A stretch of 64,000 nucleotides of DNA from assembly GCF_030053115.1 (NCBI RefSeq), contig NZ_CP125619.1:2491501-2555500 (forward strand). The letters are read 5' to 3'. The notes beneath the pieces are model-generated. The model ran no database searches. It had not been told where the DNA came from and was given only the letters and a program-made list of their open reading frames with translations. Position 1 is the first letter of the stretch; each line of letters starts with the position of its first letter. Origin of the DNA: Pseudomonas svalbardensis (lineage in GTDB: Bacteria > Pseudomonadota > Gammaproteobacteria > Pseudomonadales > Pseudomonadaceae). This document shows, piece by piece, positions 27,866 through 36,396 of the stretch. Made by a program: the position numbers and the translations under genes.

Positions 27866-30783
27866 CAGACGGTTCCTTGCGTGGCGACGGATCTGGGCAG
27901 GGCGGCGGTTTTGTGACCCCGTACCGATTGGTGAGCGAGGGCGGTGAGGATCAACAGGGTCGAACCGACCACCACGGCGTACACGCCAATGTCGAAGAAC
28001 AGCGCACTGGCGATGTGAATGTCACCGAACACCGGCAGTCCGAAATGCCAGGTGTGGGTGGTCAGGAACGGATACCCGACCGCCATCGCCCCGAGTCCGG
28101 TGACCGTGGCGAACAGCAGGCCGGTGCCCATCCAGCGCAGCGGTCGCAGGCTCATTTGCGCTTCGACCCACTGGGTGCCGGCGACCATGTATTGCAGGAT
28201 GAACGCTACGGACATCACCAGGCCTGCGACAAAACCGCCGCCCGGTTGATTGTGGCCGCGCATGAACAGGTAGACCGACACCACAAAGGCGATCGGCAAC
28301 AGCAGGCGAACCAGCACCGCCGGCACCATCATGAAACCGAGCGCGGTATCGCTGGCGTGACGCGGATTGACCAGATCGGTCACCACGTCCGGTGCCAGCA
28401 GACGCTGCTGGGCCGGCAACTGCAGGCTTTCTTTTGGCGGACGGAAGCGTCGCAGCAGGGCGAATACGGTCAGGGCCACGGCCACCAGCACGGTAATTTC
28501 ACCGAGGGTGTCGAAGCCGCGGAAGTCCACCAGCATCACGTTGACCACATTGCTGCCGCCGCCTTCGGGCAGGGCACGGCTGAGGTAGAACGATGAAATG
28601 TGGTTCGGTGTCTGGCGCGTCAGCATCGCGTAGGCCAGCAACGCCATGCCGCCGCCGACCACGGTCGATAACAGCAAGTCGCGAATACGGCGGATGCGTG
28701 CCTTGCGCAGGCTGCTCGGCAACGGCGACACCTCTTCGATCCGTCGAGGTAGCCAGCGCAGACCGAGGAGGATCAACACTGTCGTCACCACTTCCACTGC
28801 CAATTGCGTCAGCGCCAGGTCCGGCGCCGAGAACCAGACGAAGGTCACGCACGTCATCAGGCCACAGACGCTGACCATGGTCAGGGCCGCGAGCCGGTGA
28901 TACTTGGCCTGCCACGCCGCGCCGAGGGCGCAGGCAATCGCCAGCAGCCAGAGGGTCACGAATACGATCGAACCCGGAATCTTCGGGCGGTCGCCCCAGC
29001 TCAGGCTGCTGTGGAGCATCGGGATCAACCCGGCCAGCACTGCTGCGAGTACCACCAGGAACAATTGGGTTTGCAGGCGCTTGGTGCTGATCCGCCGCTC
29101 GAGACGACGGGCCAGGCGCATCATGATCACCAGGCTGCGTTCGAACAGGCGCTTGCCGTTGAATCGGCCAATGATCGGCGGGTACTTGAAACGCCCGTGT
29201 TTGAGCTGATTGCGCAACAGCAGATAAAGCACGATGCCGCAGGACATGGCGATCAGGCTCATGATCATCGGCGCGTTCCAGCCGTGCCAGATCGCCAGGC
29301 TGTATTCGGGCAAGGTGCCGCCCACCACCGGCTGGGCAGCCGCAGCCAGCAACGGGCCGACCACCTGCGCCGGGAAAATCCCCACGACCAGGCAGGCGAA
29401 TACCAGCAATTCCACCGGCGCGCGCATCCAGCGTGGCGGCTCGTGTGGGGTGTGCGGCAGGTCGGTGGCGGTCGGGCCGAAGAACACGTCGACGGTAAAG
29501 CGCAGCGAGTAGGCGACGCTGAAAGTGCCGGCGATGGTCGCGACGATGGGCAGCGTCATCTCGATCCAGGCCGTGGCATTGATGAACACGGTTTCGGCGA
29601 AGAACATCTCTTTGGAGAGGAAACCGTTGAGCAACGGCACGCCGGCCATCGAGGCGCTGGCGACCATGGCCAGGGTGGCGGTGAACGGGATCAGCTTGAT
29701 CAAGCCGCTGAGCTTGCGAATGTCGCGGGTGCCGCTTTCGTGGTCGATGATCCCGGCGGCCATGAACAGCGAAGCCTTGAACGTGGCGTGGTTGAGAATG
29801 TGAAACACCGCGGCCACGGCGGCCAGCGGACTGTTTAGGCCCAGCAGCAGGGTGATCAGGCCCAGGTGACTGATGGTCGAATAGGCCAGCAGTCCCTTGA
29901 GGTCGTTCTGGAACATCGCGCAATACGCACCGAGCAACAGGGTGCAAGCGCCGGCACCGCTGACGATGTAGAACCATTCTTCACTGCCGGACAGCGACGG
30001 CCACAGTCGTGCGAGGAGAAACACCCCGGCCTTGACCATGGTCGCCGAGTGCAGATAGGCCGAAACCGGTGTCGGCGCCGCCATGGCGTGGGGCAGCCAG
30101 AAGTGGAAGGGGAATTGCGCGCTTTTGCTCAAGGCGCCGATCAGGATCAGGGGGAGCAGAACAGGGTAGAGGGCGTGCGCGCGAATCAGATCGCCGGCGG
30201 CCAGGACCTTGTCCAGGTCATAGCTGCCGACCACATGGCCGAGCAGCATGACCCCCGCCAGCAAGCACAAACCGCCTGCGCCGGTGACCATCAGCGCCAT
30301 ATAAGCGCCGCGTCGCGCATCAGCGCGGTGGTGCCAGTAGCCGATCAACAGGAATGAAAAGAGGCTGGTCAGCTCCCAGAAAAACACGATCTGGATCAGG
30401 TTGCCGGAGATCACCAGCCCGAGCATGGCGCCCATGAACGCCAGGAAAAACGCGAAGAACCGCGGCACCGGATCGTCCGGCGACATGTAATAGCGGGCGT
30501 ACAACGAAACCAGGGTGCCGATGCCCAGCACGAGCATCGAGAACAGCCAGGCGAAACCGTCCATGCGCAGGACGAAGTTCAGGCCCAGGCTGGGCAACCA
30601 GAAAAACTCTTCGCGGATCATGCCGCCATCGGCGATTTGCGGGTACAAGAGGGCGACCTGAACAGTGCCTATCAAGGCAACCAGACCCGCCAACAAAGAT
30701 TCGGTGTTACGCGCGTTGTGCGGCAGCAAGGCTGCCAGACAGCTGCCGATAAAAGGCAGAAGCAGTAGAACTATCAGGGACAT
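27865..30783 (-). CDS. Monovalent cation/H+ antiporter subunit A (A and B fused)
   Basis: 972 residues, the large NuoL-like subunit. The first 500 residues carry the antiporter fold: FFWELTSLFSFLLIGYWHHR with the key Glu, LSKSAQFPFHFWLPHAMAAP with the key Lys, and HILNHATFKASLFMAAGII. Residues about 600-800 hold the MbhD/MbhE-like part (FSAPDLALTQLAVEVVTTVL), and the last 150 residues are the MrpB-like domain (RGHNQPGGGFVAGLVMSVAF). The A-B fusion explains why no separate B gene exists. First gene of the operon; about 170 bases separate it from the divergent 158-residue gene. Confidence 0.94.
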   Translation of the reverse strand: MSLIVLLLLPFIGSCLAALLPHNARNTESLLAGLVALIGTVQVALLYPQIADGGMIREEFFWLPSLGLNFVLRMDGFAWLFSMLVLGIGTLVSLYARYYMSPDDPVPRFFAFFLAFMGAMLGLVISGNLIQIVFFWELTSLFSFLLIGYWHHRADARRGAYMALMVTGAGGLCLLAGVMLLGHVVGSYDLDKVLAAGDLIRAHALYPVLLPLILIGALSKSAQFPFHFWLPHAMAAPTPVSAYLHSATMVKAGVFLLARLWPSLSGSEEWFYIVSGAGACTLLLGAYCAMFQNDLKGLLAYSTISHLGLITLLLGLNSPLAAVAAVFHILNHATFKASLFMAAGIIDHESGTRDIRKLSGLIKLIPFTATLAMVASASMAGVPLLNGFLSKEMFFAETVFINATAWIEMTLPIVATIAGTFSVAYSLRFTVDVFFGPTATDLPHTPHEPPRWMRAPVELLVFACLVVGIFPAQVVGPLLAAAAQPVVGGTLPEYSLAIWHGWNAPMIMSLIAMSCGIVLYLLLRNQLKHGRFKYPPIIGRFNGKRLFERSLVIMMRLARRLERRISTKRLQTQLFLVVLAAVLAGLIPMLHSSLSWGDRPKIPGSIVFVTLWLLAIACALGAAWQAKYHRLAALTMVSVCGLMTCVTFVWFSAPDLALTQLAVEVVTTVLILLGLRWLPRRIEEVSPLPSSLRKARIRRIRDLLLSTVVGGGMALLAYAMLTRQTPNHISSFYLSRALPEGGGSNVVNVMLVDFRGFDTLGEITVLVAVALTVFALLRRFRPPKESLQLPAQQRLLAPDVVTDLVNPRHASDTALGFMMVPAVLVRLLLPIAFVVSVYLFMRGHNQPGGGFVAGLVMSVAFILQYMVAGTQWVEAQMSLRPLRWMGTGLLFATVTGLGAMAVGYPFLTTHTWHFGLPVFGDIHIASALFFDIGVYAVVVGSTLLILTALAHQSVRGHKTAALPRSVATQGTV

Positions 30784-30956
30784 AGGCTTCTAATCTGCGG
30801 AAGTTTGTGAAGCATCATACGTGCCAGCTCCCGGATCACCAAACGCCAAGCTGTCGCAGAATCCTACAAAAAATAGCGAATGACCTTACAGTAGGCGGCA
30901 AATGGAGTCTTTGCCTCTGAAGCAGGCCAAGCCGGAATGGAATACCTGGGCACCCG

Positions 30957-31433
30957 ATGACAAATACACTGTTTACCCGTCACAAGACGCCGCTTTTGCT
31001 GGCCGGCGTACTATTCATCAATGCGTTGGTGCTGGGATGGGTTGTGGTCGGCACCGCACCGTGGGTGCCTGACCGGACGATGATGAGGACCCAAGAGCCT
31101 TTGCTTATCGAGGGGCCGCAGGGCGATGAACAGGCTTATGTGTTACCGACCGGCACCACTCTCTATCACGATAAAAGCTTTGCCGAAGGGCATGATCGCT
31201 ACGTTGTTTATTTGAATCACAAAGGCGCGATAGCGCACGAAGAAGTCCCCATGAAGCCTGAATATAAGGGCAATTTCATTTCTCCTCTTTGGATGTCAAA
31301 TGTTGATGCCGATGCGCTAAAGAACATGTTCAAGCGCTTTCCTCTGTCCAGGGAGGATGTCGCCGCAGCCATAAAATCCAACGAGATCACCAGGGATGAC
31401 TTGGCCGACATCATCCGCTCGCTACCGGAATAA
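30957..31433 (+). CDS. Hypothetical membrane-anchored protein
   Basis: 158 residues with one N-terminal membrane segment (PLLLAGVLFINALVLGWVVVG, about 12-33) and an otherwise soluble, probably periplasmic part containing YVLPTGTTLYHDKSFAEGHD. ATG 30957 lacks a strong ribosome site (CACCCG just upstream), so the start is uncertain. Not recognised. Confidence 0.6.
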   Translation: MTNTLFTRHKTPLLLAGVLFINALVLGWVVVGTAPWVPDRTMMRTQEPLLIEGPQGDEQAYVLPTGTTLYHDKSFAEGHDRYVVYLNHKGAIAHEEVPMKPEYKGNFISPLWMSNVDADALKNMFKRFPLSREDVAAAIKSNEITRDDLADIIRSLPE

Positions 31434-31441
31434 TCCCGTCA

Positions 31442-31471
31442 TTGATCGTTCCCACGTGTGGGAACGATCAA
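31442..31471. terminator. Perfect palindrome between convergent genes
   Basis: TTGATCGTTCCCAC and GTGGGAACGATCAA form a 14-bp perfect stem with a 2-base loop, between the hypothetical gene and the convergent EamA gene whose stop codon it overlaps. Same core as the palindromes at 43449 and 43995. Acts plausibly as a bidirectional terminator. Confidence 0.55.
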
Positions 31472-32400
31472 TGCTCGGTTTCGCCTTCCGGGTCGACCTC
31501 GGGCACTGTCTTACCCTTGGTCTTCAACTCACTGACAATCACCGCCGCCACAATCAACCCCGCACCGACCAGCGCAATGGCCGGCAACCGCTCCCCGGCA
31601 ATCCTTCCGACAATCCCGGCCCAAACCGGCTCGCCCGCATAAATCAACGTCGCCCGGGTCGGCGAAACGCTCTTCTGCGCCCAGTTCATCGCCACTTGAA
31701 TCGCCGCACTGGCCGCGCCCAAGCCCAACGCGCTGCATAACAGCAGCCAGGAGAAGTCCGGAATCCTTTCCTGAGTCGGCACCACCATCAAAAACGCCAG
31801 CGCCGAGGTGACCGCCAATTGCACCACCGTCACCCGTCGCACATCGACCTGGCCGGCATACGTGCTGATCAGAATGATCTCCGCCGCAATCGCCACAGCG
31901 CTGATCAACGTCGCGATTTCACCAGGGCTGAAATTGAATGAAGCGCCGGCCGGTCCCGACAGCAACATCAACCCGGTGAACGCCAACATGATCCCGATGC
32001 TCGGCATCAACCCCGGACGCCGCCCCAGCACCAGCCATTGCAGCAACGGCACGAAGGGCACGTACAACGCGGTAATAAACGCCGACTGACTGCTGGGAAT
32101 GCTCTGCAACCCGACTGTCTGCAACCCATAACCGAGCATGATCGCCACGCCGATAAAGGCCCCGGCCTTGAGTTCGAACAGCGTCAGCTCCCGCAGATGA
32201 CGCCAGGAAAACAGCGCAACAATGATCGCCGCCGCGGCAAAGCGCAGACCGACGAAGAACATCGGCCCGCTGACGGTCATCGCATGCTGCACCAGTAAGA
32301 AGGTCCCGCCCCAGACCATGGTGATCAGCACCAGCACGCACTCGGCCTTGCTGAACCGCGAGAAACGGGAGGAAGTGTGAGGGGTATTCACCGACGTCAT
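31468..32400 (-). CDS. EamA/DMT family drug or metabolite exporter
   Basis: 310 residues from ATG at 32400 (minus strand); the frame is open for 52 more codons upstream but that stretch overlaps the divergent promoter. Ten membrane segments in two EamA repeats: LVLITMVWGGTFLLVQHAM in the first, LGAASAAIQVAMNWAQKSVS and the ATLIYAGEPVWAGIVGRIAG ending in the second. It probably exports small metabolites across the inner membrane. Divergent from an XRE-cupin regulator, which may control it. Confidence 0.85.
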   Translation of the reverse strand: MTSVNTPHTSSRFSRFSKAECVLVLITMVWGGTFLLVQHAMTVSGPMFFVGLRFAAAAIIVALFSWRHLRELTLFELKAGAFIGVAIMLGYGLQTVGLQSIPSSQSAFITALYVPFVPLLQWLVLGRRPGLMPSIGIMLAFTGLMLLSGPAGASFNFSPGEIATLISAVAIAAEIILISTYAGQVDVRRVTVVQLAVTSALAFLMVVPTQERIPDFSWLLLCSALGLGAASAAIQVAMNWAQKSVSPTRATLIYAGEPVWAGIVGRIAGERLPAIALVGAGLIVAAVIVSELKTKGKTVPEVDPEGETEH

Positions 32401-32447
32401 GACCTTGCGCGCTACCTGAGGGCGACGCACAATGCGCCGAATGTTGC

Positions 32448-32459
32448 GCAGTATACTGC
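32448..32459. promoter_or_regulatory. Perfect 12-bp palindrome in the divergent promoter
   Basis: GCAGTATACTGC is a perfect palindrome located between the EamA start (32400) and the regulator start (32485); a candidate operator for the XRE regulator. Inference from position and symmetry only. Confidence 0.45.
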
Positions 32460-32484
32460 CCAACCCCATCAAGTGAGCAATATA

Positions 32485-33048
32485 GTGCACAAAGATTCCA
32501 CGCATCGGGCTTCGGTCCTCCAGCACGTCAGCCAGAACGTTCGACGCTTGCGCCACGCCGCCGACATGAGCCAGGCGACGTTGGCGGAAAAATCCGGGGT
32601 CAGCCGCCGGATGCTGGTGGCGATCGAGGCTGGCGAAAAGAACGTCAGCCTGACCACCCTCGACCGTGTGGCCGAAGCGCTGAACGTCGCATTCAGCGAC
32701 CTGATCCAGGCCCCGGACGCACGCGATCCGAGTCGTATCAACGAAGTGGCCTGGGCCGGGACGATTCCTGGCAGCAAAGCCGTTTTACTGTCCAAAGCCA
32801 CGGCTACCCGCGAGGTAGAACAGTGGGAATGGTGCCTGCAACCGGGAGAGATTTATCCGTCGCAACCGGATGCTGAGGGTTGGAGTGAACAGATTTATGT
32901 GTTTGAAGGCTGCCTGACCCTGATGCTGGGCAACACGCCACATGAGATCGCTGCCGGCGAGTTCTACATGTTCGCCAGCAACCAGCCCCACGCCTATCGC
33001 AACGATGGACCGGTGGCGGCGCGGTTTGTGCGAAATGTGGTGATCTAA
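32485..33048 (+). CDS. XRE family transcriptional regulator with C-terminal cupin
   Basis: 187 residues from GTG 32485 (AAGTGAG about eight bases upstream). Residues 15-70 are a helix-turn-helix (VRRLRHAADMSQATLAEKSG, then SRRMLVAIEAGEKN). Residues 110-187 are a cupin-2 domain with WSEQIYVFEGCLTLMLG and FYMFASNQPHAYRNDG, suggesting small-ligand sensing. Regulators of this architecture commonly sit opposite the exporter they control, as here. Confidence 0.85.
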   Translation: MHKDSTHRASVLQHVSQNVRRLRHAADMSQATLAEKSGVSRRMLVAIEAGEKNVSLTTLDRVAEALNVAFSDLIQAPDARDPSRINEVAWAGTIPGSKAVLLSKATATREVEQWEWCLQPGEIYPSQPDAEGWSEQIYVFEGCLTLMLGNTPHEIAAGEFYMFASNQPHAYRNDGPVAARFVRNVVI

Positions 33049-33148
33049 CTGTTTGCGGATCAACACTGGATAGACACTTTGCTGTTTTAAAGCTGCGAGC
33101 CTTTCTCGGATAATTCTTTAACCTATTGAAAATAAAGTGATTTAGTTT

Positions 33149-33166
33149 CAGGCACGACTCCTGCAA
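33149..33166 (+). promoter_or_regulatory. Sigma-54 (-24/-12) promoter before the sulfur operon
   Basis: CAGGCACGACTCCTGCAA has GG at 33151-33152 and GC at 33163-33164, the exact GG-N10-GC spacing. Transcription would start about 12 bases downstream, before the gene at 33204. SfnR-type enhancer-binding proteins control sulfone genes this way in Pseudomonas. Confidence 0.65.
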
Positions 33167-33203
33167 AAGCTCTGGTGCATTCACCAGATCCCGGAGTCGG
33201 CCC

Positions 33204-34406
33204 ATGATAGCCTCAACCCAACCCCCTCGCACCGCCCACGTCATCCGCTCGGACGCCGAAGCCATCGCCGTCGCCCACAAACTCGCGGCACGCTTTGCCA
33301 TCGAGGCCAGCGTGCGGGATCGCGAGCGACGCCTGCCGGTCGCCGAGCTCGACGAGTTTTCCGCCAGCGGTCTCTGGGGCATCACCGTTCCCAAGGAATA
33401 CGGTGGCGCCGGCGTTTCCTACGTGACCGTCGCGGAGGTGATCAAGATCATTTCCACCGCCGACTCGTCCCTCGGCCAGATCCCGCAAAACCACCTCGGC
33501 GTGCTCGACATCCTGCTGCAAACCGCCACCGAGGAGCAGAAGCGTTACTACTTTGGCAAAGTCCTGCAGGGCTACCGTTTCGGCAACGCCTTCTCCGAAT
33601 CCAAAAGCAAGAATGCCGGTGCCTTTGAGACCCGTATCCGTTTCGATAAAGACACCGCGCAAATCGATGGCGAAAAGTTCTACTGCACCGGCGCCTTGTT
33701 CGCGCACATCGTGCCAGCGGTGGCGGTCAATGAAGAGAACAAGGCCTTCATCGCCTTCATCGAGCGTGACACTCCCGGCTTGACCGTCATCGACAGCTGG
33801 GACGGTTTTGGCCAGCGCACCACGGCCAGCGGCGGTGTCACCCTGAATGCGGTGAAGGTCCCTCTCAGTGCTGTGATCCCGGCCCACAAGGCCTTTGACG
33901 AACCCACGGCCGACGGCCCGATTTCACAAATCATCCAGGCGGCCGTGGACACCGGCATTGCCGTCGGCGCCCTGGAAGAAACCAAACGCTACGCCCGCGA
34001 AGCCCGGCCATGGATCGATAGCCAGCAGGATCACGGCTGGCAGGACCCGTTCAGTATCGCTGCGATCGGCGACCTCGAATGGCGGGTCCACGGCACCGAA
34101 GCGATCCTCAAAAAGGCCGGTCGCGCCATTGACCATGCCTTGCTCAACCCCAACGAAGAAACGGTGGCCCGCGCTTCGGTGGTGGTTGCCCAGGCGAAAG
34201 TGCTGTCCGCCGAGATCGCCTTGCTTGCCAGCAGCAAACTCTTCGAACTGGCCGGTACTCGCTCTGTGCTCGGCAAATACAACCTCGACCGCCACTGGCG
34301 CAATGCCCGGACGCACACCCTGCACGATCCGGCACGCTGGAAATACCACCTGATCGGCAACTACCTGCTCAACGGCGTGAAGCCTGCGCGCCACGCCTGG
34401 AACTGA
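33204..34406 (+). CDS. SfnB family sulfur acquisition oxidoreductase (acyl-CoA dehydrogenase fold)
   Basis: 400 residues, acyl-CoA-dehydrogenase/DszC-like flavoprotein of the SfnB group, used to obtain sulfur from organosulfur compounds when sulfate is scarce. N-terminal helical domain with GLWGITVPKEYGGAGVSY, middle beta domain with FYCTGALFAHIVPAVAV and DGFGQRTTASGGV, and a C-terminal four-helix part ending YNLDRHWRNARTHTLHDP. The substrate is unknown. A sigma-54-type promoter lies 40 bases upstream, and two further sulfur-type genes follow closely. Confidence 0.88.
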   Translation: MIASTQPPRTAHVIRSDAEAIAVAHKLAARFAIEASVRDRERRLPVAELDEFSASGLWGITVPKEYGGAGVSYVTVAEVIKIISTADSSLGQIPQNHLGVLDILLQTATEEQKRYYFGKVLQGYRFGNAFSESKSKNAGAFETRIRFDKDTAQIDGEKFYCTGALFAHIVPAVAVNEENKAFIAFIERDTPGLTVIDSWDGFGQRTTASGGVTLNAVKVPLSAVIPAHKAFDEPTADGPISQIIQAAVDTGIAVGALEETKRYAREARPWIDSQQDHGWQDPFSIAAIGDLEWRVHGTEAILKKAGRAIDHALLNPNEETVARASVVVAQAKVLSAEIALLASSKLFELAGTRSVLGKYNLDRHWRNARTHTLHDPARWKYHLIGNYLLNGVKPARHAWN

Positions 34407-34416
34407 GGAGCCCACC

Positions 34417-34854
34417 ATGAACGCTTTGACCCAACCGATTGTTGCCGGGCAGCCCTTGGCCAAAAGTCAGCATGATTTGCACAACGCTCGCAGCTTGCTT
34501 GATGCAACGTTGCGTTTCGTCCGCCAGCAGGCCCAAGCCACGGATGATCCTTACGTCATCAGCCGCTTCGGCGATTTGCACATCCGCATTGAAGTCGCCG
34601 CCGCGCTGCTCGAACGCGCCGAAGATTTTCTGAACAGCGTTGATGACAACACGGAAATCAGCGTCGCCATCGCCGAGTCGCACCTGGCCAGCGCCGACGC
34701 GCTAAATGCCGTCAGCGACGCTGAATTCGAACTCACCGGCCAACGCACCGTGTTGCCCGGATCACTGCATGACCCGTTGCGCTGGAAACTCCACCTCATC
34801 GGCAACTTCCGCCTCAACGGCATCCATCCCCCAAGCTTCAGGAGTGCTGTTTGA
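34417..34854 (+). CDS. Half-size protein resembling the C-terminal domain of SfnB/acyl-CoA dehydrogenases
   Basis: 145 residues, ten bases after the SfnB-like gene with GAGGAG upstream. It is mostly helical; RIEVAAALLERAEDFL and the end FELTGQRTV...LHDPLRWKLHLIGNFRLNG parallel the neighbour's FELAGTRSV...LHDPARWKYHLIGNYLLNG. It lacks the N-terminal and flavin-binding beta domains and the neighbour's YNLDRHWRNARTHT segment. Probably a helper or remnant domain rather than a full dehydrogenase. Its stop overlaps the next start (TGATG). Confidence 0.7.
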   Translation: MNALTQPIVAGQPLAKSQHDLHNARSLLDATLRFVRQQAQATDDPYVISRFGDLHIRIEVAAALLERAEDFLNSVDDNTEISVAIAESHLASADALNAVSDAEFELTGQRTVLPGSLHDPLRWKLHLIGNFRLNGIHPPSFRSAV

Positions 34855-36260
34855 TGGGCCGCGAAATTCGTCTCAACGCCTTCGACATGAACTGCGTTGG
34901 TCACCAGTCGCCCGGTTTGTGGGCGCATCCGCGGGATCGCTCCTGGCAATACAAGGATCTGGAGTACTGGACCGATCTGGCGAAAATCCTCGAACGCGGC
35001 AAGTTCGACGGTTTGTTCATTGCCGATGTGCTGGGCATCTACGACGTTTACAACGGCAATGGTGACGCGGCGATCCGTCAGGCGGCGCAGGTGCCGGTCA
35101 ACGATCCGCTGCAATTGATTCCGCCGATGGCGCTGGTCACCGAGCATTTGGGGTTCGGCCTGACCGCTTCGCTGTCGTTCGAACACCCGTATCCGTTCGC
35201 CCGACGCCTGTCGACGCTCGACCATCTGACCAAGGGCCGTGCCGGCTGGAACATCGTCACCTCTTATCTGGAAAGCGGTGCGAAGAACCTCGGCCAGAAA
35301 AACCAGACCGAACACGACGCCCGTTACGACTTCGCCGAAGAGTATTTGGAGGTTTGCTACAAACTTTGGGAGGGCAGTTGGGAAGAGGGCGCCATCCTGC
35401 GCGATCGTGAGCGGCGGATCTTCAGTGACCCGAGCAAAATCCACGAAATCCGGCACGTCGGTAAGCACTTCCAGGTGCCGGGCATTCACCTCTGCGAACC
35501 TTCGCCACAACGCACGCCCGTGTTGTATCAGGCTGGCGCATCGAGTCGCGGCAAGCAGTTTGCCGCCGAGCATGCTGAGTGTGTGTTCGTTGCTGCACCG
35601 TCGAAAGTGCTGCTGAAGAAAACCGTTGCCGACATCCGGCGTCGTGCTGCCGAGGCCGGGCGCGATCCGTCGAAGATCCTGATTTTCAACCTGCAAACCG
35701 TGATCCTCGGCGAGACCGACGCGAAGGCTAAAGCCAAGTTCGAGGAATACAAAACCTGGGTCAGCTATGAAGGCGCGATGGCGTTGATCTCTGGCTGGAC
35801 CGGGATTGATTTCAGCCAGTTCAAACCGGATGAACCGCTCAAGCACGTGCACACCAACGCGATTCAATCGGCGGTGGAAGCGTTCTCCACGGCGGACCCG
35901 AACAAGGTCTGGACCCCCAACGAACTGGCTGACTGGGTGGGCATCGGCGGTTTTGGTCCGTTGTTTGTCGGCAGCCCGGAGACCGTCGCCGACTTGCTGC
36001 AGGAGTGGGTCGAGGAGACCGATGTGGACGGCTTTAACCTGGCCTATGCATTGACTCACGAAACCTTCATCGACGCCGTGGAATTGCTGGTGCCGGAGTT
36101 GCAGAAACGTGGGGTCTACAAAACCGAATACGCGCCGGGGACCTTGCGCGAGAAGTTGTTCGGGGAAGGGCCGCGATTGCCGGAGATTCATCCGGGCGCG
36201 GGTTATCGAGACCTGGCGGCGTTGCGGCAGCAGGAAAAGAAAGTCGGTTCCTATTCATGA
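34854..36260 (+). CDS. FMN-dependent monooxygenase (bacterial luciferase-like, NtaA/SnaA/DszA group)
   Basis: 468 residues from ATG 34854, with GGAG nine bases upstream and TGATG overlap with the preceding gene. LLM-class TIM barrel: REIRLNAFDMNCVGHQSPG, GLFIADVLGIYDVY, the LGFGLTASLSFEHPYPFARR segment, GRAGWNIVTSYLESGAKNLG and HRTPVLYQAGASSRG-type flavin site. It needs reduced FMN supplied by a separate reductase and probably oxidises a sulfur compound, fitting the operon. Confidence 0.9.
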   Translation: MGREIRLNAFDMNCVGHQSPGLWAHPRDRSWQYKDLEYWTDLAKILERGKFDGLFIADVLGIYDVYNGNGDAAIRQAAQVPVNDPLQLIPPMALVTEHLGFGLTASLSFEHPYPFARRLSTLDHLTKGRAGWNIVTSYLESGAKNLGQKNQTEHDARYDFAEEYLEVCYKLWEGSWEEGAILRDRERRIFSDPSKIHEIRHVGKHFQVPGIHLCEPSPQRTPVLYQAGASSRGKQFAAEHAECVFVAAPSKVLLKKTVADIRRRAAEAGRDPSKILIFNLQTVILGETDAKAKAKFEEYKTWVSYEGAMALISGWTGIDFSQFKPDEPLKHVHTNAIQSAVEAFSTADPNKVWTPNELADWVGIGGFGPLFVGSPETVADLLQEWVEETDVDGFNLAYALTHETFIDAVELLVPELQKRGVYKTEYAPGTLREKLFGEGPRLPEIHPGAGYRDLAALRQQEKKVGSYS

Positions 36261-36396
36261 TCGTTCCCGACGCTCACTGCAAGTCAGCGGTATTTCTCTG
36301 TCCTACTTTGGTACTGCTTGATGAACCTTCCATGGGTTTGGCGCCTATTATCGTCCAGGAGATTTTCGAGATGAAACATTGATCAGTGAGAACGCC

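Noticed and set aside
27877..30357. Several 80-340 codon plus-strand frames across antiporter subunit A
   Set aside because: Gln/Arg/His-rich translations without motifs, antisense to a clear membrane protein.
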